DNA from: Ailurus styani
Lineage: Eukaryota > Chordata > Mammalia > Carnivora > Ailuridae
Assembly: GCA_002007465.1 (NCBI GenBank)
Contig: LNAC01000108.1
Coordinates: 886,399 to 950,398 of the forward strand
Reading direction: 5' to 3'
Length of the DNA: 64,000 nucleotides
The notes under the pieces are model-generated. The model was not told the DNA's origin and made no database searches. It saw only the letters and a program-made list of their open reading frames with translations. Position numbers and translations under genes: made by a program. This document shows positions 56,002 through 64,000 of this stretch, in pieces (position 1 is the first letter of the stretch; every line of letters begins with the position of its first letter).

Positions 56002-56180
56002 TTTTTTTAAGATTTTCTTTATTTGTTAGAGAGAAAACAAATGGGAGGAGCAGCAGGCAGAGGGAGAAGCAGACTCTCTGCTAAGCAGGGAGCCCGATGC
56101 GGGACTCCATCCCCAGGACCCCAGGATCATGACCCAAGCCGAAGGCAGACTCCCAACTGACTGAACCACCCAGGCATCCC
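56002..56180 (-). repeat. Can-SINE, type B
   Basis: Short-bodied copy 'ggaggagcagcaggcagagg' to 'cacccaggcatccc'. Confidence 0.9.
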
Positions 56181-56198
56181 TAAATTTCATTAAAAAAA

Positions 56199-56412
56199 AA
56201 AATTGTATGTATTTACTTATTTAGAGAGAGTGCATGCTTGCACACACAAGCGGGGGAAGGGGTAAAGGGAGAGTGAGTGAGGGATTCTCAAGCAGACTCC
56301 ATGCTGAGCATCGAGCCCTGACAATAAGGGGCTTGATCTCAGGACCCTGAGATCATGACCCGAGCTGAAATCAAGAGTCATATGCTCAACCGATTGAGCC
56401 ACCCAGGTGCAC
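56199..56412 (-). repeat. Can-SINE, type C
   Basis: Same orientation, 18 bp right of the previous copy. 'ctcaagcagactccatgctg' block. Confidence 0.9.
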
Positions 56413-56642
56413 TGGGCTTTTTAAATACTGTAATAATAGTTGTTAAGGTGAGTCATAGTAGGCATGGTAAAGGATAAATCTGAAAGAAGATTCAGGTATA
56501 CTTTTAAAAAGATAGGCAGTCATTCATTCAGAAAATTTAACTTTTAGAATACATGACCTAAAGTTCCTTAAATAATGGAGTAGGGGTTTTGATTTCCTTT
56601 GTTTTCTTTCCTTTTGTTTGTGTCATCTTTTCCTAAACAAAA

Positions 56643-56656
56643 ATTTTTTTAAGATT

Positions 56657-56687
<31 letters not shown>

Positions 56688-56870
56688 TTTGAGAGAGAGA
56701 AAGAGAATGCACATGCAGAAGAGAGAGAGAACACAAGCAGGAGGAAGGGGATAGTGGGAGAAGCAGACTCCTCGCTGAACAGGGCGCTGGATGCGGGACT
56801 TGATCCCAGGACCCTGGGATCATGACCTGAGCCAAAGTCTGCTCAACCGACTGAGCCACCCAGGTGCCCC
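56643..56870 (-). repeat. Can-SINE, type B, expanded (TTTA)n tail
   Basis: TSD ctaaacaaa near 56634 and 56870. Nine ttta units in the tail. Confidence 0.93.
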
Positions 56871-57059
56871 TAAACAAATGTTTTTAATATAAAAAGTTTT
56901 GATCTTTTTACCATCACAGTTTGCAGTCTTGGTTAAAAAAGTTTTCCTTACCTTTTGAATATGGCATCCTAGTTTCTTCACGTATTTTGAACATATTCTA
57001 TCCTGGTTTCTTGGTGTATTTAGAAAATATTATTATAAAATATTAATACAAAATATTTA

Positions 57060-57489
57060 TAACGTGAACTATATTAAAAATAAAAACCCTTGGCTTCACC
57101 ACCCAGCTTTTAAAAAATGTGCATTATCATGCTTCATGCCAATCCCTCAGTCCCGTTTTCTTCTCTCCAAATAGCTATTATCCTGGATTTTGCTTATTTC
57201 CTTGCTTTTCTTTGTACTTGTCATGACCTCTGTATTAGTAATCAAGATATTCTTTAGTTTTGCTTGCTAATGGACTTTGTATTGTTTTTGACTTATACCG
57301 TATTTGTTACCACTTTCTTTTTGTCATAGATTCCTGAGACTTGACTATACTGTTGTATATAGCTCTCATTCATTTATCACTGATGTGTATTTATTCATTA
57401 AGTACATTACAATTTTTATTTATTTTTAAAAATTGTAAAAACATAAAATTGTAAAAACATAATATAAAATTTACCATCTTAATTATTTT
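57060..57489 (-). repeat. Old L1 3' UTR fragment
   Basis: Antisense 'atttccttgcttttctttgt' and 'ttttgcttgctaatggactt'. Resumes after the SINE at 57735. Confidence 0.5.
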
Positions 57490-57719
57490 CTTTAAAGATT
57501 TATTTATGTATTTATTTATTTAGGGAGAGAGAAAGGGAGCACATGTGTGGCCAGGAGGAGCAGAGGGAGAGTGAGAGACAGAAGCCTCAAGCAGGCTCTA
57601 TACTGAGCGCAGAGCTAGAGTTGGGGCTCGGTCCCAGGACCCTGAGATCATGACCCGAGCCAAAACCAAGAGTCACCAAGAGTTGGCTGCTCAACCAAGC
57701 GAGTCACCCAGGCGCCCCA
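57490..57719 (-). repeat. Can-SINE, type C
   Basis: Perfect 15-bp TSD catcttaattatttt at 57475-57489 and 57720-57734. 'accaagagt' is doubled in the head. Confidence 0.94.
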
Positions 57720-57734
57720 CATCTTAATTATTTT

Positions 57735-58181
57735 TAAGTGTATAATTCAGTATTTTAAGACTGAGCTCCCCAGGTGCCTTTAAAATAGCCCTTTCAGAAA
57801 GAACTTTTGTTCTTTCTGTGTTTTTTCTGTGTTCTTACAAACCACAGTTGTAATGTCAGTCAGTCTAGTTTTTTCGGTTGGGCTTCTTTGATCTCCACTC
57901 AAATATGAACATACTTCAAAGATTCCCCACCTGTAATATTTGGGATCTAATTTCTTTATTTTAGGGCCCTGGAAGTCAAACTAGAAAGTACATTGATTGC
58001 TTTTGTAGGCAAGTAGTCTAAAATTATTATTCTTTGTTTCTAATATTGAAAGATTTTGTTACTTCCTCTGTACTCTATGAGCTTAGTAGAAAATGTTGCA
58101 GGTCTCATTGTTACCACTGCAGTAAAATTGCTGTGATGGAAGCATAATCTGTAGTCATAGGTCATACTATTTCTATTGTAG
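57735..58181. other. Mostly unique sequence
   Basis: A 30-bp SINE head remnant at about 57758-57780 ('actgagctccccaggtgcc'). The rest is repeat-free up to candidate exon C. Confidence 0.4.
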
Positions 58182-58237
58182 TCATGCAATATCTATACAA
58201 AGTCTGTTGTAACAACTCAGCTGTGCCTTCATGGCAG
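58182..58237 (+). CDS. Candidate internal exon C (56 nt)
   Basis: Acceptor 'tactatttctattgtag' ends at 58181 and donor gtatgt starts at 58238. It takes over exactly the phase left by exon B (T + TC) and reads on 'MQYLYKVCCNNSAVPSWQ' to a codon boundary. The polypyrimidine tract is short, so on its own it would be weak. Support comes from phase and frame. Confidence 0.4.
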
Positions 58238-58639
58238 GTATGTAAAGGAATTAATGTATTTGTTTTCAGTAAAACTGTGGACACTGAATTTTGAATTTCA
58301 CGTAATTTTCCATGTGTCAAGAAAGTTTTCCTTTTGGTTGTTGTTGTTTTTTTAACCATTTAAAAATATGAAAAGCATTTTTAGTTCATAGGTCATAAAA
58401 AATATTCCCCTGAAAAACAAGTGGCTTCTGGATTTAGCATACAGACATAATTTACCTATCCTTGTTCTAGGAGTGTAATATGGGACGGTGATTGCTTAGG
58501 CCTGGCTGTGTATATTGTGTATATTGTCAACTTTATCAGAAATGCAAAATTTATTTCCTAAGTATTTTATCTATTTACACTTATACTATTGTGGTTAGAG
58601 TTTTTTTCACTGTGCATCTGGCCAACATATATTATCAGA
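58238..58639. other. Unassigned
   Basis: No repeat or exon seen. The 74-residue plus frame 58492-58716 is not supported. Confidence 0.3.
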
Positions 58640-60265
58640 CTTTTAAATTTTGTCAATATGGTATGTATAACATGGAATTAATATTTTTAAAAACTTCGCA
58701 TTTCCTTGATCAATAATTTAGTTGAATTTTCTCATGTTTACTAGCCATTTCTGTTTCCTGGGGCAAAATGGCTGTTTAATTAAATCTGTTGTCCACTTGC
58801 TATTCGGTTCGTGGTCTTTTCTTAACTGAATTGGAGAAGTTCTCTAAATATCCTTAAGAAAAATTCATTACTTATAGTTATTGCAAATATCTTTGAATTC
58901 ATGACTTGTCTTTTTAAAGTTTTTGCATAAGCAGAAGTTAATTTTAATGCAGTTGAATCATAGTAGATATATGAGTCTTTTCCTTTATGTTTGCTTTTTA
59001 AAAAGAGTTTTCTTTAGGAAAAGCTTATGTAGAGGTCAGGAAGACCTTGTATGTTGTTTCCTGAAATATTCATTGATTTTATCTTTTACATGTAGCTCTT
59101 AAATTATCTTAGATTTAATTGTTTATATAGCTTGGATTAGGGATCTTAATTTGATTTTTTCATAATGCTAACAGATGGTCTCATCACCATTTATCAAGTA
59201 GTATTTCCTTTTCCTAGCGATCTACAAACCTACTCTGTAACCTGTATCTGGGCTTTTTCCCACATTTTCACTTAGGCTATTTGTTTCTTTCTGGGCCAGT
59301 ACCATGTTGTTTTAATTAATTTGATGTATAATAAATCTTGATAATCTGATAGTTCACATTCCAGAAAATTGTTCTTTAGGAATATTTTGCCTATTGTTGC
59401 CAGTGTTCATTTTAGAAATATTTTGCCACTTTCCTTTATAAAACAAAATAAAATAACAAAGTCTTTTGGGAATTGGTTGGAATTTTCCTGAGTCTGTGGA
59501 TCAGCAGAGAATTTGTATGTATGTAATATTGAATTTTCTATCTATGAACTTGGTATGTCTCTCCATTTATTTAAATCTTTAACACTTTTCAGTAACATTT
59601 TATGATCTATAAAGGATTACCTTGTAAGCTTTCTATGTTTTAGCATTTAAGTCTTAAATTAATTTGCAATTTATTTTGGATGTGGGATAAGTTTAGGGTT
59701 CACTTTTTTTTCTTTCTTTCTTTCTTTCTTTTTTTTTTTAAAGATTTTATTTATTTATTCAACAGAGAGAGAGAGATTACAAGTAGGCAGAGAGGCAGGC
59801 AGAGAGAGAGGAGGAAGCAGGCTCCCCGCTGAGCAGGGAGTCCGATGTGGGGCTCAATCCCAGGACCCTAAGATCATGACCTGAGCCGAAGGCAGAGGCT
59901 TTAACTCACTGAGCCACCCAGGCGCCCCACTTTTTTTTTTTCAAATGAGTAGTGTATGCTACCAGATGTTAAATAATTCATCTTTTCATCTAAATAGTTG
60001 TTTTTTTATCACTGAACTGAATCGGCACTGAGATATATTTAAGTTCTATGTATGTGGGAATCTCTTTTTAGAAATTGTTAAAATTCTGTTGATATTTATA
60101 TATTTACAGAATTACATAGTACTAAATATTAATTTCTATACCAGTGTCATTGGTTTTATTTGTATGTATTATTATAAGAAATATGTTATTACTGTATTAT
60201 TAGTATATGTATTGGCTTTTGGGTATAGACATTTTTCTGCTATGTTAAGCCATTGTCTTAATTTT
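58640..60265 (-). repeat. Old L1 ORF2 region
   Basis: Antisense 'gaattttctcatgtttacta', 'gggccagtaccatgttgttt', 'gaacttggtatgtctctcca'. SINE at 59712. Confidence 0.6.
59712..59928 (-). repeat. Can-SINE, type A
   Basis: Tail includes (ttct)n. 'cactttttttt' on both sides is the likely TSD. Confidence 0.94.
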
Positions 60266-60282
60266 ATCTTTTGTTTATTTTA

Positions 60283-60422
60283 CTTTATTTTTTTTATTTT
60301 TTTAAGTAGACTCCATGCCCATTGTGGAGCCCAAGGAAGGGCTAGACTCATGACCCTGAGATCAAGACCTGAACTGAGACCAAGAATGGGACACTTAACC
60401 AACTGAGCCACCCAGGCACCCC
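60283..60422 (-). repeat. Can-SINE, type D/C
   Basis: TSD atcttttgtttatttta / atcttttgttatttta at 60266-60282 and 60423-60438. Confidence 0.88.
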
Positions 60423-60438
60423 ATCTTTTGTTATTTTA

Positions 60439-60598
60439 ATTTTTTAAAGAGGGGCGTTACAGGAAGAGGGAGAGAGAATCTCAAGCAAGCTCTGTGCCTA
60501 GCACTGAGCCTGAAGTGGGTCTCCATCTCATGACCCTGATGACCTGAGTGGAAACCAAGAGTTGGCTGCTTAGCCATCTAAACCACACAGGCATCCCT
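60439..60598 (-). repeat. Can-SINE, type C
   Basis: 'gagagaatctcaagcaagct' to 'cacacaggcatccc'. Directly abuts the TSD of the previous SINE. Confidence 0.85.
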
Positions 60599-60610
60599 AA
60601 ATCTAGTAGT

Positions 60611-60755
60611 ATTTTGTTTATTTATTTATTTATTTATAAAGATTTTATTTATTTGACAGAGAGAGAACACAAATGCGGGAGTGGGAGAGGAAGAAGCCAG
60701 CAGGAAGCCCGATTCTAGGACCCTGGGGTCATGACCTGAGCCACCCAGGCACCCC
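60611..60755 (-). repeat. Can-SINE, type B, internally deleted
   Basis: TSD tctagtagt at 60602-60610 and 60756-60764. The A-box segment is gone ('gacctgagccacccaggc'). Confidence 0.92.
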
Positions 60756-60875
60756 TCTAGTAGTCTTTTAAAATTTGAATCCATAGTTACCCAAACATGA
60801 AACCATATCAACTAAAAATATTTCATTTCTTTTTCCCAGCAACTGCTCAAATTATATAATATATTATTTTTGCTA

Positions 60876-61063
60876 GGGACACCTGAGTGGCTCAGTTGGT
60901 TAGGTGTCTGCCTTTGGCTCAGGTCATGATCCCATGGTCCTGGGATCGTGTCCTGCATCAGACTCCTTGCTCAGTGGGGAGCCTGCTTCTTCCTCTGCCT
61001 CCTGCTCCCCCTGCTTGTGCTCTCTCTCTCTGACAAATAAATAAAATCATTTTAAAAATAATT
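60876..61063 (+). repeat. Can-SINE, type B
   Basis: Perfect 14-bp TSD tattatttttgcta at 60862-60875 and 61064-61077. Confidence 0.95.
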
Positions 61064-61228
61064 TATTATTTTTGCTAAAACTTAATAGGATTACATTAAC
61101 TGATAATCATGATGGTTGTTACCATTGACTAATTTATGAGTCCAGTTAATTAGTTCTCATATTTTGATATTTAGGGCTAATTATTGTCAGTTTCTGTCAC
61201 ATAGGCTTAGGCTTTATTACATTTTTTA

Positions 61229-61407
61229 AAGGCTTTATTTATTTATTTATTATATATAGAGAGAGCGTGAACTGGCGGGAGGAGGAGCAAGGGGAGAGAG
61301 AGAAACAGGCTTCCTGCTAAGCAGGGAACCTGATGCAGGACTTGAACCCCGGGATCATGACCTGATTTGAAAGCAGATGCTTAACCGACTGAGCCACCCA
61401 GGCACCC
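61229..61407 (-). repeat. Can-SINE, type B
   Basis: TSD tacatttttt at 61218-61227 and 61408-61417. Tail contains tatatata. Confidence 0.93.
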
Positions 61408-62033
61408 TACATTTTTTTTTTTTTATATATTCCCCGTTTACCTTGTGGAATGGCTGAAGATTATTGGTAATTTATATATTCCTGGATTCCATTTGTTAAT
61501 ATTTTGTTAAAATGGGTAAAGTCTGTTTACACTTGGAGTTATAGCTTTATTAAATGTTTTCTAGAATTCACCAGTGAAATCACTTAGGCTTGGAGATTTC
61601 TTGGTGTGAGGTTTTAAGTTATGAATTAAAATTTTCAGGTAGAAATAAAGCTTTTCTATTTTTGCGTTTCATCTTTTGTCAGTTCTGGTAAGTTTTATTT
61701 TTCAAGGAGTTTGTCCATTTCATTTAAGTGGTCTTTTTGTCTTTTGAATTTGAGGCAATTTAGTGGGAAGGACAGTGGCATCTAATTGTGGTTTTAATTT
61801 GCATTTCCCTGCTAAAGATGTGGTATATTTTTTTATGTGTGTATTGGTCATTCTTAAATGTTCTTTTGTGAAGTGTCTATTCAAATCATTGCCCATTTTA
61901 AGTTTGGTTGTGTGTCTTTTTGTTATTAGGTTGTAAGGAGTTTTATATATTTTGGATGCAAGTCTCCTGTTGTATAGATCAGTAGATTGAAATAAATGGG
62001 GATATCTATCTGTATCTGTCTGTAAATCTCTTC

Positions 62034-62078
62034 ATATCCATCCATCCATCCATCCATCCATCCATCCATTCATCCATT
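62034..62078. repeat. (TCCA)n
   Basis: Ten tetramers with one 'ttca' variant near the right end. Confidence 0.96.
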
Positions 62079-62434
62079 TTGTGGCTTGGCTTTCATGACC
62101 TCAGTGGTGTCCTTGAAAAACACAGTTTTTAATTTTGATGGGAAAAAAAAAACCCCACCTTATTTTTGTGGTCTATGTTCCTTGTGTTCTAAGAAACCTA
62201 TCCCAAGATCATGAATATTTATACTTTTTTCCCCAAGAAACTTGATGTTTTTAGCCTTAGCTTTTATAATTAGGTTCATCATCCACTTCAACTTAGTTTT
62301 TGTATATAGTGTAATGTAAGAGTCAAATATATAATTTTGTGTGTGGTATCTAGTTGATTCAACACCATTTATTGAAAAAGATTATTCTTTCTGGTTGATT
62401 TACGTCGGTACTTTTGTTGAAAATCAGTTGATCT

Positions 62435-62652
62435 GGGCGCCTGGGTGGCTCAGTGGGTTAAAGCCGCTGCCTTCGGCTCAGGTCATGATCCCAGGGTCCT
62501 GGGATCGAGGCCCGCATCGGGCTCTCTGCTCGGCAGGGAGCCTGCTTCCTCCTCTCTCCTCTCTCCTCTCTCTGCCTGCCTCTCTGCCTACTTGTAATCT
62601 CTCTCTGTGTCAAACGAATAAATAAAATCTTTAAAAAAAAAAAAAAAAGAAA
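62435..62652 (+). repeat. Can-SINE, type A
   Basis: Perfect 16-bp TSD gaaaatcagttgatct at 62419-62434 and 62653-62668, and a 16-base A run. Among the youngest copies here. Confidence 0.97.
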
Positions 62653-62812
62653 GAAAATCAGTTGATCTGCGTGTTGGGTCAATTTCTGGACTCACTGTGT
62701 TCTGCAGATCTGTGTCTATTCTTAGGCTGATACTGCAGTATCTTGATTAACTTTATATCAAATCAGTTATTCTAAAGTCATTTTTTTCAAAGTTGTTTCA
62801 CTATTCTAGGTC

Positions 62813-62947
62813 TTTTTTTTTTTTTTAAGATTTTGTTTATTAGAGAGAGTATGAGCAGTGGGAGGGGGAGAGGGAGAGGAAGACTGCCAGTCTTGATCCC
62901 AGAACCCGAAGTCAGATGCTTAACCAACTGAGCCACCCAAGTGCCCC
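62813..62947 (-). repeat. Can-SINE, type B, internally deleted
   Basis: 'gaggaagactgccagtcttg' marks the deletion. Ends 'cacccaagtgcccc'. Confidence 0.9.
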
Positions 62948-63785
62948 ATACCAGCTCTATTCTTAAACATTGTTTTGTCTGTAGAAGTCCTTTGTATTTA
63001 CATATATATTTTAGAATTAACATATAGATTTATGCAGTTAAGCCACTGGTACTTTGATTGGAATTGCATTATCTGTAGATGTAATTTGGGGGAGAATTGA
63101 CATCTTAAATATATTGAGTCTTCTTATTTAGGTCTTCTATAAATGTCTCATTTCTAGATTATTAAGTTTTAAATAATCTTGTACTTAGTCTATTTTTGCA
63201 CATATTTTATGAAATTTAATATCCCTTTAAAATTTAATAAAATAAAACATATTTTTTGTCTTTCCAACATTTTGCCTGGATTTTTTGTTTGTAGATAAAT
63301 TTATGGACAGCTTTCCCCCACAGAGATAGCGAGTTATTCCTTCCTAATTTAGTGAATAATCATCCTTTCTTTGCTTCCTTGAGATGTATTCCTATTTTTA
63401 TTATATTATAATGATGGAAAATTCTTTTTTCTGGTTTCCAGATGACCTTTATTATCTTTGTAGATATACTCCCTCAGTTTGAGGACCTTCTCTTCCATTT
63501 ATTGTTTGCTCAAAGATTTTTTTTCATGAATGAATATTTAAGTTTTGTCAAATAATTTCTCTTTATCTACTGAGATGGTCATGTTGTTTTTTCTTTTATT
63601 ATGTTATGTGGTGAAATACTGACTTATTTCAGTACTAAACACCACATTGCATTCATGGGATAAATCCTACTTCGTCATGATGTATTATTTGTTTTATGTA
63701 TTTTCATTCAGTTTGCTAATATTTTTAAGTATGCTAGTCTTAAGCACTTATGTTTATGAGGGATATTGGTGTAAAGTTCCTTTTT

Positions 63786-63976
63786 TTTAATTAAAGATTT
63801 TATTTATGTATTCGGAGGGACAGATTTTGAATTGGGGAGGAGCAGAGGGAGTGGAGCAAGCAGACTCCTTGCTGAGCATGGGGCCCCATGCAGGGCTTGA
63901 TCCACGACGCTGAGATCATGACCTGAGCTGAAATCAAGAGTCGGATGCTTCACTGACTGAGCCATCCAGGCTTTGC
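63786..63976 (-). repeat. Can-SINE, type C
   Basis: TSD aagttccttttt / aagttctctttt at 63774-63785 and 63977-63988. Confidence 0.9.
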
Positions 63977-64000
63977 AAGTTCTCTTTTGTAATGTCTTTT

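Larger units (their letters stand above)
61430..63785 (-). repeat. Old L1, ORF2 antisense
   Basis: Antisense text throughout: 'gtggttttaatttgcatttc' (61789), 'ttcaacaccatttattgaaa' (62357), 'gggagaattgacatcttaaa' (63090), 'attcatgggataaatcctac' (63652). May include more than one L1. SINEs at 62435 and 62813, a TCCA repeat at 62034. Confidence 0.65.

Overview
This window is non-coding mammalian DNA. It is crowded with tRNA-Lys-derived Can-SINEs (82 copies or fragments delimited below), which are diagnostic of Carnivora. Many intact copies carry the variant head 'gtgggttaaagcctctgcc' and the body 'cctgcctctctgcctactt', which I associate with mustelids, so the best guess is an arctoid carnivore, probably a mustelid (inference from repeat type only). 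No complete protein gene is present. Nearly all longer open frames are frames through SINEs, L1s or other repeats.

SINE labels used below. Type A: 'gtgggttaaagc' head, often long A tail, least diverged. Type B: 'ttaagcgtctgcc' head and 'ccccctgcttgtg' body. Type C: older long copies with 'ctcaagcagactc' and 'gctgaaatcaagagtc' blocks. Type D: short, tRNA-like head only, oldest. 'Minus' means the element reads 5'->3' on the minus strand. TSD is target-site duplication. Coordinates exclude TSDs unless stated.

Layout. 0.2-3.3 kb: a minus-strand MaLR (MLT1-type) element with both LTRs. 3.3-6.3 kb: an old L1 with a twin-priming inversion. 6.3-10.4 kb: L2, Tigger-type DNA transposons and SINEs. 11.2-13.7 kb: one long old repeat broken by SINEs and a 173-base gap. 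14.7-17.4 kb: plus-strand L1 with a MIR inserted. 17.5-20.9 kb: L2, MER20 and an ERVL-like 5' LTR plus gag relic. 21.4-27.3 kb: a nearly full-length old L1 (minus) hit by SINEs and a U4 snRNA retrocopy. 27.3-32.1 kb: second Tigger-type copy and L1 pieces. 32.5-34.8 kb: mostly unique sequence. 34.8-39.2 kb: three L1 3' ends, the last young with a clear TSD. 39.2-41.3 kb: a Tigger transposase relic, then an exon-like block. 41-64 kb: L1 fragments, MIR/L2, a 5S rRNA retrocopy and two further exon-like blocks.

The most interesting points: (1) U4 and 5S retrocopies that both keep the exact 5' end, are cut short at the 3' end, lack an A tail and have perfect TSDs (the 'tailless retropseudogene' class). 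(2) Three splice-flanked blocks on the plus strand (40981-41020, 53169-53214, 58182-58237) that join in one open frame, suggesting the window lies in a plus-strand host gene I cannot name. A 62:20 antisense bias of SINEs fits that reading. (3) Several instructive insertion structures: an L1 5' inversion, a possible SINE 3' transduction, SINEs nested in SINEs, and a tandem duplication across a SINE boundary. I found no undescribed gene system.
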